Assembly (NCBI RefSeq): GCF_003352185.1 | Contig: NZ_CP029608.1 | Location: 434,001 to 498,000, forward strand | DNA length: 64,000 nucleotides | Direction: 5' to 3' | Source of the DNA: Pseudomonas kribbensis | GTDB taxonomy: Bacteria > Pseudomonadota > Gammaproteobacteria > Pseudomonadales > Pseudomonadaceae | Shown here: positions 8,381 to 16,329 of the stretch, in pieces | Position numbering within the stretch: the stretch's first letter is position 1 | How the letters are laid out: each line of letters starts with the position of its first letter | Made by a program: the position numbers and the translations under genes | The notes under the pieces: model-generated | What the model saw: the letters and a program-made list of their open reading frames with translations, nothing else | What the model was told of the DNA's origin: nothing | Database searches by the model: none

Positions 8381-8506
8381 ATGCGTATGAGTCGTCAGAG
8401 GTTCTCCGCAGCGTCCCTGATTCGCTTGTCGCGCATTGAAGCGCACAAGCCGCTTGCCCATCGCCAGGGTTGGTTTGAATTGATCGCTGAGGAGTCTTTT
8501 TCGTGA
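8381..8506 (+). CDS. Possible 41-codon leader ORF overlapping hutU
   Basis: An open frame starts at ATG 8381 (second in-frame ATG at 8387) and ends with TGA at 8504-8506, overlapping the hutU GTG start at 8503-8505 as GTGA. It would encode 41 residues, basic and Arg-rich, with two His codons (22 and 27) and one Trp. The predicted transcript start leaves only about 17 bases of 5' untranslated RNA, and the ribosome site (TAAAGACGT) is weak. A frame this long can occur by chance at this GC content, so I hold it as a candidate. If translated, it would couple its own termination to hutU initiation. Confidence 0.35.
   Translation: MRMSRQRFSAASLIRLSRIEAHKPLAHRQGWFELIAEESFS
8424..8450 (+). other. 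Hairpin in the hutU leader RNA
   Basis: GCTTGT-C-GCGC (8424-8434) pairs with GCGC-ACAAGC (8441-8450) as ten base pairs with one bulged C and a 6-base loop, 52 bases before the hutU start and inside the possible leader ORF. No T-run follows, so it is not itself a terminator. Confidence 0.55.
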
Positions 8507-10185
8507 CTGACGCAAAAACTACTAAATTCCGTGACGTTGAAATCCGTGCATCGCGCGGCAACAAGCTGACCGCCAAGAGCTGGCTGACCGAAGCGCCGCT
8601 GCGCATGCTGATGAACAACCTCGACCCGGAAGTGGCCGAGAACCCGAAAGAGCTGGTGGTCTACGGTGGCATCGGTCGCGCCGCGCGCAACTGGGAGTGC
8701 TACGACAAGATCGTCGAAAGCCTGACCAACCTGAATGACGACGAAACCCTGCTGGTGCAGTCCGGCAAACCGGTCGGCGTGTTCAAGACCCACAGCAATG
8801 CCCCGCGCGTGCTGATCGCCAACTCCAACCTGGTGCCGCACTGGGCGACCTGGGAACACTTCAACGAACTCGACGCGAAAGGTCTGGCGATGTACGGCCA
8901 GATGACCGCCGGCAGCTGGATCTACATCGGCAGCCAGGGCATCGTCCAGGGCACTTACGAAACCTTCGTCGAGGCCGGTCGCCAGCATTACGATTCGAAC
9001 CTCAAGGGCCGCTGGGTCCTGACCGCCGGCCTCGGCGGCATGGGCGGCGCCCAGCCGCTGGCCGCGACCCTGGCCGGTGCCTGCTCGCTGAACATCGAAT
9101 GCCAGCAGGTGAGCATCGATTTCCGCCTGAAAAGCCGTTACGTCGACGAGCAGGCCAAAGACCTCGACGACGCCCTGGCGCGCATCGAGAAGTACACAAA
9201 AGAAGGCAAGGCGATCTCCATCGCGCTGCTGGGTAACGCCGCCGAAATCCTTCCGGAACTGGTCCGTCGTGGCGTGCGCCCGGACATGGTCACCGACCAG
9301 ACCAGCGCCCACGATCCGCTCAACGGTTACCTGCCGGCCGGCTGGACCTGGGACGAATACCGCGCCCGCGCCAAGACCGAACCGGCCGCTGTGATCAAGG
9401 CCGCCAAGCAATCGATGGCGGTGCACGTCAAAGCCATGCTCGACTTCCAGAAGCAAGGCATCCCGACCTTCGACTACGGCAACAACATCCGCCAGATGGC
9501 CCAGGAAGAGGGCGTGGAAAACGCCTTCGACTTCCCGGGTTTCGTGCCGGCCTACATCCGTCCGTTGTTCTGCCGTGGCATCGGCCCGTTCCGCTGGGCG
9601 GCGCTGTCGGGTGATCCGCAGGACATCTACAAGACCGACGCCAAGGTCAAAGAACTGATCCCGGACGACGCCCATCTGCACAACTGGCTGGACATGGCCC
9701 GCGAGCGCATCAGCTTCCAGGGTCTGCCGGCGCGCATTTGCTGGGTCGGCCTGGGCCAGCGCGCCAAGCTCGGTCTGGCGTTCAACGAAATGGTCCGTCG
9801 CGGCGAGCTGTCGGCCCCGATCGTCATCGGCCGCGACCACCTCGACTCCGGCTCGGTCTCCAGCCCGAACCGTGAAACCGAATCGATGCAGGACGGCTCC
9901 GATGCCGTCTCCGACTGGCCACTGCTCAACGCTTTGCTCAACACCGCGAGCGGCGCGACCTGGGTTTCCCTGCACCACGGCGGCGGCGTCGGCATGGGCT
10001 TCTCGCAACACTCGGGCATGGTAATCGTCTGCGACGGTACGGACGAAGCAGCCGAGCGTATCGCTCGCGTGCTGCACAACGACCCGGGCACCGGTGTGAT
10101 GCGTCACGCCGATGCCGGTTACCAGATCGCCATCGACTGCGCCAAGGAGCAAGGGCTGAACCTGCCGATGATCACCGGAAAATAA
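8503..10185 (+). CDS. hutU: Urocanate hydratase
   Basis: Urocanase (560 residues) adds water to urocanate to give imidazolonepropionate, using tightly bound NAD+ as electrophile. Family segments are present: [22 protein letters not shown], an NAD-binding [31 protein letters not shown], and the signature [13 protein letters not shown], whose Cys413 corresponds to the essential Cys410 of P. putida. The GTG start at 8503 has GGAG 8 bases upstream and gives the normal MTDAK-type N-terminus. It is the first recognised gene of the large plus-strand hut operon behind the sigma-54 promoter and HutC operator. The other half of the operon follows through short REP-containing gaps. Confidence 0.97.
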   Translation: MTDAKTTKFRDVEIRASRGNKLTAKSWLTEAPLRMLMNNLDPEVAENPKELVVYGGIGRAARNWECYDKIVESLTNLNDDETLLVQSGKPVGVFKTHSNAPRVLIANSNLVPHWATWEHFNELDAKGLAMYGQMTAGSWIYIGSQGIVQGTYETFVEAGRQHYDSNLKGRWVLTAGLGGMGGAQPLAATLAGACSLNIECQQVSIDFRLKSRYVDEQAKDLDDALARIEKYTKEGKAISIALLGNAAEILPELVRRGVRPDMVTDQTSAHDPLNGYLPAGWTWDEYRARAKTEPAAVIKAAKQSMAVHVKAMLDFQKQGIPTFDYGNNIRQMAQEEGVENAFDFPGFVPAYIRPLFCRGIGPFRWAALSGDPQDIYKTDAKVKELIPDDAHLHNWLDMARERISFQGLPARICWVGLGQRAKLGLAFNEMVRRGELSAPIVIGRDHLDSGSVSSPNRETESMQDGSDAVSDWPLLNALLNTASGATWVSLHHGGGVGMGFSQHSGMVIVCDGTDEAAERIARVLHNDPGTGVMRHADAGYQIAIDCAKEQGLNLPMITGK

Positions 10186-10194
10186 AAACCGGCG

Positions 10195-10214
10195 GGAGCG
10201 AGCGTGCTCGCTCC
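10195..10214. repeat. REP-like 9-bp palindrome after hutU
   Basis: GGAGCGAGC pairs perfectly with GCTCGCTCC around GT. The sequence is a short form of the GGGAGCGAGC heads of the longer REP pairs elsewhere in the window. It lies between hutU and the permease gene. Confidence 0.6.
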
Positions 10215-10229
10215 TGCTCAAGCCAATAC

Positions 10230-10237
10230 AACAACAA
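10230..10237 (+). promoter_or_regulatory. AAYAAYAA motif, candidate Hfq/Crc site
   Basis: AACAACAA matches the A-rich motif bound by Hfq with Crc in Pseudomonas catabolite repression. It sits inside the longer CA-rich stretch 10225-10240, 29 bases ahead of the permease ATG, where binding would limit translation. Confidence 0.5.
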
Positions 10238-10266
10238 AACCCAGAACAATCCACAGAGGTTGAATC

Positions 10267-11739
10267 ATGGCTGGCAACACCGATCGTGCAAGCAACAAAC
10301 CGTTGATCGAAAGGCGTTCGATCGACTACATCCCGGAAGCGGAAAGACACGGTCGTCTATTCAGTCAGTTCACCCTGTGGATGGGTGCCAACCTGCAAAT
10401 CACCGCGATTGTCACCGGGGCGTTGGCCGTGGTGCTGGGCGGCGATGTGTTCTGGTCGCTGATCGGTCTGTTGATCGGTCAACTGCTGGGCGGCGGCGTC
10501 ATGGCGCTGCACGCGGCGCAAGGGCCGAAGCTGGGCCTGCCGCAGATGATTTCCAGCCGTGTGCAGTTCGGGGTGTATGGCGCAGCGATTCCGATTGTGC
10601 TGGTGTGCCTGATGTACCTCGGTTTCACCGCCACCGGCACCGTACTGTCGGGTCAGGCGCTGGGCCAGTTGTTCGGGGTCAGCGACACCGTCGGCATCCT
10701 GCTCTTCGCCAGCGTCATCGTGGTGGTCACGGTGCTCGGCTATCGGGTGATTCACTGGATCGGCCGTATCGCCAGTGTCATCGGCGTGATTGCTTTCGTT
10801 TACCTGTTCAGCCGTCTGATGAGTCAGGTGGACGTCGGCGCACTCCTGCAAATCCGTCACTTCAGCTGGAGCAGCTTCCTGTTGGCGGTGTCGCTGGCAG
10901 CGTCCTGGCAGATCGCCTTCGGCCCTTACGTGGCGGACTATTCGCGTTACCTGCCGAGCAAGGTTTCCTCGGTGAAAACCTTCTTTGCTGCCGGCGCCGG
11001 TTCGGTGATCGGCGCGCAAGTGGCGATGATTCTCGGTGTGTTCGCGGCGGCTTCGGCCAACGGGCAGTTCGCCGGTCATGAAGTGGCCTACATCGTCGGT
11101 CTGGGCGGCACCGGTGCCACCGCGGCGCTGCTGTATTTCAGCATCGCGTTCGGCAAGGTGACCATCTCCACCCTGAACTCCTACGGCAGCTTCATGTGCA
11201 TCGCGACCATCATCAGCGGCTTCCGTGGCCACCTGACGGTCAGCCGGATGCAGCGTCTGGTGTTCGTGCTGGTGATCGTCGGTGCAGCGACCCTGATCGC
11301 TTTGCTCGGCCAGCACTCGTTCCTCGGGGCGTTCAAGTCTTTCATCCTGTTCCTGCTGGCGTTCTTCACGCCATGGAGCGCGATCAACCTGGTGGACTAC
11401 TACTGCATTACCCGTGAGCACTACGACGTCCCGGCGCTGGCCGATCCGAACGGTCGCTACGGCCGCTGGAACCTCCTCGGGATCAGCGTCTATGTGTTCG
11501 GTGTGCTGGTGCAGCTGCCGTTCATTTCCACCAAGTTCTATACCGGTCCGCTGGTGGCCGAACTGGGTGATGTGGATATCTCGTGGATCATCGGTCTGGT
11601 GCTGCCCGCTGCGCTTTACTACGTGTGCGCAAAGAAATGGCACGGCAGCGTGCCCGATCACCTGATTCTGCCGGTCGAGCAGAACAGCGTTGTACAACCT
11701 GAAGCAAACGGGACCGGCCGCGCTGCGGCGCAGGCCTGA
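10267..11739 (+). CDS. NCS1-family permease, probable urocanate transporter
   Basis: A 490-residue inner-membrane protein with about 12 predicted segments and the cytosine/purine permease layout: IPEAERHGRLFSQFTLWMGANLQITAIVTGA near the N-terminus and FGPYVADYSRYLP in the middle. NCS1 symporters import nucleobases and related ring compounds with H+ or Na+. In Pseudomonas hut clusters a permease of this kind has been linked to urocanate uptake (HutTu), which fits its place next to hutU. A cytosine or hydantoin substrate cannot be excluded from sequence alone. GAGG precedes the ATG by 7 bases, and a candidate Hfq/Crc motif lies in the leader. Confidence 0.82.
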   Translation: MAGNTDRASNKPLIERRSIDYIPEAERHGRLFSQFTLWMGANLQITAIVTGALAVVLGGDVFWSLIGLLIGQLLGGGVMALHAAQGPKLGLPQMISSRVQFGVYGAAIPIVLVCLMYLGFTATGTVLSGQALGQLFGVSDTVGILLFASVIVVVTVLGYRVIHWIGRIASVIGVIAFVYLFSRLMSQVDVGALLQIRHFSWSSFLLAVSLAASWQIAFGPYVADYSRYLPSKVSSVKTFFAAGAGSVIGAQVAMILGVFAAASANGQFAGHEVAYIVGLGGTGATAALLYFSIAFGKVTISTLNSYGSFMCIATIISGFRGHLTVSRMQRLVFVLVIVGAATLIALLGQHSFLGAFKSFILFLLAFFTPWSAINLVDYYCITREHYDVPALADPNGRYGRWNLLGISVYVFGVLVQLPFISTKFYTGPLVAELGDVDISWIIGLVLPAALYYVCAKKWHGSVPDHLILPVEQNSVVQPEANGTGRAAAQA

Positions 11740-11810
11740 TCTGGACGTGGACAGGGCTGGATGCCTCTTGAACTGCCGTAAGCCAATTCATGATTAGGAG
11801 CGTCACAACA

Positions 11811-12779
11811 ATGAAATCGAACAAGACCCTGCTGACCACATTGCTGTCCATGGGCCTGCTGGCCAGTGCCGGTGCCACCCAGGCCGCCGGCTGGTGCGAA
11901 TCCGGCAAACCGGTGAAATTCGCCGGCTTGAACTGGGAAAGCGCGATGTTGCTGACCGACGTGCTGCAAGTCGTGCTGGAGAAAGGTTACGACTGCAAGA
12001 CCGACAGCCTGCCAGGCAACTCCATCACCATGGAAAACGCCCTGAGCAGCAACGATATTCAAGTGTTCGCCGAAGAGTGGGTCGGCCGCAGCGAGGTCTG
12101 GAACAAGGCCGAGAAGGCCGGCAAGGTCGTGGGTGTCGGCGCGCCGGTGGTCGGTGCGGTGGAAGGCTGGTACGTGCCGCGCTACGTGATCGAAGGCGAT
12201 GCCAAACGCAAGATCGAAGCCAAGGCACCGGACCTGAAAAACATCGCTGACCTGGGCAAATACTCGGCGATCTTCAAGGACGCCGAAGAGCCGTCCAAGG
12301 GCCGCTTCTATAACTGTCCGGCCGGCTGGACCTGCGAGCTGGACAACAGCGAAATGCTGAAAAGCTACGGCCTGGAAAACAGCTACACCAACTTCCGTCC
12401 GGGCACCGGTCCGGCGCTGGATGCGGCGGTGCTGTCGAACTACAAGCGCGGCGAGCCGATCCTGTTCTACTACTGGTCGCCAACCCCGCTGATGGGCCAG
12501 ATCGACGCGGTCAAACTGGAAGAGAAGCCGGGCGTCGACAAGCGCGTGACCATCAAGGTCGGCCTGTCCAAGACCTTCCACGAGGAAGCCCCGGAGCTGG
12601 TGGCCGTGCTGGAAAAGGTCAACCTGCCGATCGACCTGCTGAACCAGAACCTGGGCCGCATGACCAAGGAGCGGATCGAGTCGCCGAAGCTGGCGAAAAT
12701 CTTCCTCAAGGAACATCCTGAGGTCTGGCATGCGTGGGTCAGCGACGACGCTGCCAAGAAAATCGACGCGGCGCTGTAG
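11811..12779 (+). CDS. hutX: Histidine ABC transporter, periplasmic binding protein
   Basis: A 322-residue OpuAC-type (glycine-betaine/proline class) binding protein, with a Sec signal ending in TQAAGWC. The ATG at 11811 gives the complete signal; AGGAG lies about 10 bases upstream. The mature protein has VKFAGLNWESAMLLTDVLQVVL, EEWVGRSEVW and EGWYVPRYV, aromatic-rich segments typical of cation-pi ligand pockets, plus four Cys (two near the N-terminus, two in YNCPAGWTCEL) that could form disulfides. With hutW and hutV it makes an uptake system that is a known histidine carrier in Pseudomonas hut clusters. A near-match to the Hfq/Crc motif overlaps the start codon. Confidence 0.88.
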   Translation: MKSNKTLLTTLLSMGLLASAGATQAAGWCESGKPVKFAGLNWESAMLLTDVLQVVLEKGYDCKTDSLPGNSITMENALSSNDIQVFAEEWVGRSEVWNKAEKAGKVVGVGAPVVGAVEGWYVPRYVIEGDAKRKIEAKAPDLKNIADLGKYSAIFKDAEEPSKGRFYNCPAGWTCELDNSEMLKSYGLENSYTNFRPGTGPALDAAVLSNYKRGEPILFYYWSPTPLMGQIDAVKLEEKPGVDKRVTIKVGLSKTFHEEAPELVAVLEKVNLPIDLLNQNLGRMTKERIESPKLAKIFLKEHPEVWHAWVSDDAAKKIDAAL

Positions 12780-12787
12780 GTCGATAC

Positions 12788-12817
12788 CTCCCGGCTAACC
12801 GTGAGGCTGGCCGGGAG
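12788..12817 (+). other. Stem-loop in the hutX-hutW gap
   Basis: CTCCCGGC (12788-12795) pairs perfectly with GCCGGGAG (12810-12817), 8 bases after the hutX stop, with no T-run. Stems in this position commonly protect the binding-protein mRNA so that it exceeds the permease and ATPase; this role is inferred. Confidence 0.6.
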
Positions 12818-12862
12818 AATTGCCGTCATCGCTTGATTGAGATTTCTGATTGAGAGCCGCTT

Positions 12863-13714
12863 ATGTTTCCCGAACGCTTTACGTTTTCCATCGCCGACTG
12901 GGTCAACGGTTGGGTCGATGCACTGGTCACCAACTACGGTGACGTGTTCCGCCATATCTCCGACACCCTGCTGTGGGCCATCGTCAACCTTGAAGGCCTG
13001 CTGCGCGCCGCACCGTGGTGGTTGATGCTGGCCATCGTCGCGGGTGTTGCCTGGCACGCCACCCGCAAGCTCGTGACCACCGCCGTGATCGTTGGTCTGC
13101 TGTTCCTGGTCGGCGCCGTCGGCCTGTGGGACAAGCTTATGCAGACACTGGCGCTGATGATGGTCGCCACGGTCATCTCGGTGCTGATCGGTGTGCCGCT
13201 GGGGATCCTCTCGGCACGCAGCAATCGCCTGCGTTCGTTCCTGATGCCGCTGCTCGACATCATGCAGACCATGCCCAGCTTCGTGTACCTGATTCCGGTG
13301 CTGATGCTGTTCGGCCTGGGCAAGGTGCCGGCGATTTTCGCCACCGTGATCTACGCTGCGCCGCCGCTGATCCGCCTGACCGATCTGGGCATCCGCCAGG
13401 TCGACGGTGAAGTGATGGAAGCCATCAACGCTTTCGGCGCCAACCGCTGGCAGCAACTGTTCGGCGTGCAACTGCCGCTGGCCCTGCCGAGCATCATGGC
13501 CGGGATCAACCAGACCACCATGATGGCCCTGTCGATGGTGGTGATCGCCTCGATGATCGGTGCCCGTGGCCTGGGTGAAGATGTGCTGGTGGGCATTCAG
13601 ACCCTCAACGTCGGACGCGGCCTTGAAGCCGGTCTGGCGATCGTGATTCTCGCAGTGGTCATCGACCGCATTACCCAGGCGTATGGTCGGCCACGGCATG
13701 AGGTGAGCAAATGA
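12863..13714 (+). CDS. hutW: Histidine ABC transporter, permease
   Basis: A 283-residue inner-membrane permease of the ProW/OpuAB type. It has 6-7 hydrophobic segments and a BPD_transp_1 core. The cytoplasmic EAA-like loop is visible at EAINAFGANRWQQLFGVQLPLALPSIMAGINQT, which docks onto the ATPase HutV. The N-terminal amphipathic stretch (MFPERFTFSIADWVNGWVDAL) resembles ProW relatives. The gene overlaps hutV by 4 bases (ATGA), so the two are translationally coupled, and both follow the binding-protein gene after a stem-loop. Confidence 0.92.
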   Translation: MFPERFTFSIADWVNGWVDALVTNYGDVFRHISDTLLWAIVNLEGLLRAAPWWLMLAIVAGVAWHATRKLVTTAVIVGLLFLVGAVGLWDKLMQTLALMMVATVISVLIGVPLGILSARSNRLRSFLMPLLDIMQTMPSFVYLIPVLMLFGLGKVPAIFATVIYAAPPLIRLTDLGIRQVDGEVMEAINAFGANRWQQLFGVQLPLALPSIMAGINQTTMMALSMVVIASMIGARGLGEDVLVGIQTLNVGRGLEAGLAIVILAVVIDRITQAYGRPRHEVSK

Positions 13715-14541
13715 GCAACGCAACCGTGAGCAAGATCGAAGTCAAAAACGTCTTCAAGATTTTCGGCAACCGTTCCAGGGACGCGCTGGCGATGGTCGGC
13801 CAGGGCAAGACCAAGGAGCAGGTGCTGAACGAAACCGGTTGCGTGGTCGGGGTCAACGACCTGTCCCTGAGTATCGGCACCGGCGAGATCTTCGTGATCA
13901 TGGGCCTGTCCGGCTCCGGCAAATCCACACTGGTTCGCCACTTCAACCGCCTGATCGACCCGACCAGCGGCGCGATCCTGGTGGACGGCGTGGACATCCT
14001 GCAATACGACATGGACGCGCTGCGCGAATTTCGCCGGCACAAGATCAGCATGGTGTTCCAGAGCTTCGGCCTGCTGCCGCACAAGACCGTGCTCGACAAC
14101 GTCGCCTACGGCCTGAAAGTGCGCGGCGAGAGCAAGCAGCTGTGCGCCGAGCGCGCGCTTCACTGGATTAATACCGTGGGCCTCAAGGGCTACGAAAACA
14201 AATACCCGCACCAGCTCTCCGGCGGCATGCGCCAGCGTGTCGGCCTGGCCCGCGCGCTGGCGGCGGACACCGACATCATCCTGATGGACGAGGCGTTCAG
14301 CGCCCTCGACCCGCTGATCCGCGCCGAGATGCAGGACCAGTTGCTGGAGCTGCAAAAGACCCTGCACAAGACCATCGTCTTCATCACCCACGACCTCGAC
14401 GAAGCCGTGCGCATCGGCAACCGCATCGCGATCCTCAAGGACGGCCGCCTGATCCAGGTCGGCACCCCGAAAGAGATCCTGCATTCGCCGGCGGACGAGT
14501 ATGTCGACCGTTTCGTGCAGCGGCGGGCGGCGGTGGTTTAA
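13711..14541 (+). CDS. hutV: Histidine ABC transporter, ATP-binding protein
   Basis: A 276-residue ATPase of the ProV/OpuAA class. Walker A is MGLSGSGKST (64-73), the signature is LSGGMRQRVGLARALA, Walker B is IILMDEAFSALDP and the switch His is in FITHDLDEA. ProV relatives carry a long extension with tandem CBS domains; this protein ends soon after the nucleotide-binding domain, so osmosensing by CBS domains is absent, in keeping with a nutrient importer. It is coupled to hutW by overlap. A REP pair lies between it and the next gene. Confidence 0.93.
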   Translation: MSNATVSKIEVKNVFKIFGNRSRDALAMVGQGKTKEQVLNETGCVVGVNDLSLSIGTGEIFVIMGLSGSGKSTLVRHFNRLIDPTSGAILVDGVDILQYDMDALREFRRHKISMVFQSFGLLPHKTVLDNVAYGLKVRGESKQLCAERALHWINTVGLKGYENKYPHQLSGGMRQRVGLARALAADTDIILMDEAFSALDPLIRAEMQDQLLELQKTLHKTIVFITHDLDEAVRIGNRIAILKDGRLIQVGTPKEILHSPADEYVDRFVQRRAAVV

Positions 14542-14588
14542 ACAAATTTGTGTTGGCTGGGCCGGCCCCATCGTCGGAGCGCCGCCCG

Positions 14589-14652
14589 GAGCAGGCTCGC
14601 TCCCACAGTTGAAATGTGTGCCCCTGTGGGAGCGAGCCTGCTCGCGATAGCG
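14589..14652. repeat. Inverted REP pair (BIME) between hutV and the hutH paralogue
   Basis: Two copies of a unit with head TGTGGGAGCGAGCCTGCTC face each other (14589-14608 and 14624-14652, the second continuing into GCGATAGCG). It starts 48 bases after the hutV stop. The same unit recurs at 29272 and 44481-44569. Confidence 0.85.
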
Positions 14653-14689
14653 TCGGCAAAGCTGCATCAAGGTTCGGATGAGGTTGAAG

Positions 14690-16213
14690 ATGTCCCAGGC
14701 TGAAAAAATCGTTATCGCCGACGCTCCAATGCGTTGGCAGGATGTGGTCGTGGTAGCCCGTCACGGCGCGCAGCTCGAGCTGTCGGCCCAGACCTGGGCG
14801 CGCATCGAAAATGCCCAGGGCATCGTCCAGCGCATCGTTGCCAGCGGCGAACGTGCTTATGGCGTCAACACCGGGCTGGGCGGTCTGTCCAATGTCTCGC
14901 TGCAGGGCGAACAACTCAGCCAGTTGTCGCGCAACACCTTGCTCAGCCACGCCTGCGGCGTCGGCCCGGTACTGGCCGACGAGCAGACCCGCGCCATCAT
15001 GTGCGCCGCGATCCGCAATTACAGCCACGGCAAATCCGGGATTCATCGCCAAGTAGTCGAAGCACTGCTGGCGTTGCTCAATCGCGGTATCACTCCGCAA
15101 GTGCCGTCCCAGGGTTCGGTCGGTTACCTGACCCACATGGCTCACATCGGTATCGCGCTGCTGGGCGTGGGCAATGTCAGCTATCGCGGGCAAGTGATTT
15201 CCGCGCAGCAGGCGCTGGCCGAAGAAGGCCTGCAACCGGTACAACTCGGGGCGAAGGATGGTTTGTGCCTGGTCAACGGCACGCCGTGCATGACCGGTCT
15301 CGGCTGCCTCGCCATCGCCGATGCCGTGCGTCTGGTGCAATGGGCCGACGTGGTCGGTGCCATGAGTTTCGAAGCGCAACGCGGCCAGATCGCCGCGTTC
15401 GATGCCGAGATCATCGCGCTAAAGCCGCACCCGGGCATGCAACAGGTCGGCGTCAATCTGCGGGCGCTGCTCGACGGCAGTGAAGTGATCGCGAAGAGCA
15501 AAGGCATTCGCACCCAGGATGCGCTGAGCATCCGCTCGATCCCGCAAGTGCACGGCGCCGCGCGCGATCAACTGCAACATGCGATCAAACAGATCGAAAC
15601 CGAACTCAACGGCTGCACCGACAACCCGTTGCTGCTGGGCACGCCGGACGACTTCCGGGTCATGTCCCAGGCCAACCCGCACGGGCAATCGGTGGCGTTG
15701 GCGGCGGACTTGCTGGCGATCGCGATGGCCGAAATCGGCTCGATTGCCGAGCGGCGTCTGGACCGTCTGATCAACCCGCACGTCAGCGGTCTGCCGGCGT
15801 TTCTGGTGGCCAATCCGGGGGTGAACTCCGGGATGATGATCGTGCAATACGTCGCCGCGTCGCTGTGCGCGGAAAACCGCCAGTTGGCGCAACCGGCGGT
15901 GCTCGACAACTACGTCACTTCCGGCCTGCAGGAAGACCACCTGAGCATGGGCACCAACGCCGCGCTGAAGCTGCACCGCGCGCTGGAAAACTGCACGCAG
16001 ATCCTCGCCATCGAGTACCTGCTGGCGGCTCAGGCGTTTGAATTTCTCAAGGAACAGCGCTTTGGCGCCGGCACCGATGTGGCGTGGCGACTGCTGCGCG
16101 AGAAAGTCCCGGCCTACGATCAGGACCGCTGGCTGGCGCCGGATATCGCCGCTGCCGCGAGCGTGTTGAAGGACCCGGATCTGCTGCGCCACGTACTGCC
16201 GAATTTGCACTGA
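14690..16213 (+). CDS. Ammonia-lyase paralogue lacking the MIO tripeptide
   Basis: A 507-residue member of the HAL/PAL fold, similar to HutH across its length. Conserved elements: YGVNTGLGG (Tyr57, equal to the catalytic Tyr of HutH), LLSHACGVG (His87), LVNGTPC (Asn196), TDNPLLL, PQVHGA and QEDHLSMG. The segment that should read GSVG-ASG-D reads GSVG-Y (codons at 15113-15127): the Ala-Ser-Gly that cyclises to the MIO cofactor is missing. With no stops or frameshifts, it looks selected rather than decayed, but ordinary histidine deamination is unlikely. The ATG at 14690 has GAGG 6 bases upstream; ATG 14678 is an alternative. It may correspond to the locus called hutH1 in other fluorescens-group strains. 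Confidence 0.85.
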   Translation: MSQAEKIVIADAPMRWQDVVVVARHGAQLELSAQTWARIENAQGIVQRIVASGERAYGVNTGLGGLSNVSLQGEQLSQLSRNTLLSHACGVGPVLADEQTRAIMCAAIRNYSHGKSGIHRQVVEALLALLNRGITPQVPSQGSVGYLTHMAHIGIALLGVGNVSYRGQVISAQQALAEEGLQPVQLGAKDGLCLVNGTPCMTGLGCLAIADAVRLVQWADVVGAMSFEAQRGQIAAFDAEIIALKPHPGMQQVGVNLRALLDGSEVIAKSKGIRTQDALSIRSIPQVHGAARDQLQHAIKQIETELNGCTDNPLLLGTPDDFRVMSQANPHGQSVALAADLLAIAMAEIGSIAERRLDRLINPHVSGLPAFLVANPGVNSGMMIVQYVAASLCAENRQLAQPAVLDNYVTSGLQEDHLSMGTNAALKLHRALENCTQILAIEYLLAAQAFEFLKEQRFGAGTDVAWRLLREKVPAYDQDRWLAPDIAAAASVLKDPDLLRHVLPNLH

Positions 16214-16301
16214 AAACTATCCACGCCAGCGTGCCAAGGCGCGGCTCCCCAAAAGGGCAGACGCGACGGACAACGGACATCTCCGGAGCGTCTGGCGAGT
16301 T

Positions 16302-16309
16302 AACAATAA
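16302..16309 (+). promoter_or_regulatory. AAYAAYAA motif, candidate Hfq/Crc site before hutH
   Basis: AACAATAA is an exact AAYAAYAA match ending 7 bases before the AAAAGGAG ribosome site and 20 bases before the hutH ATG, well placed for translational repression. Confidence 0.55.
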
Positions 16310-16329
16310 ACTCTCAAAAGGAGCACAAA

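Noticed and set aside
14690-16213. The MIO-less lyase as a pseudogene
   Set aside because: No stop codon or frameshift, normal length, and conserved residues on both sides of the gap, so I treat it as an intact gene of altered function.
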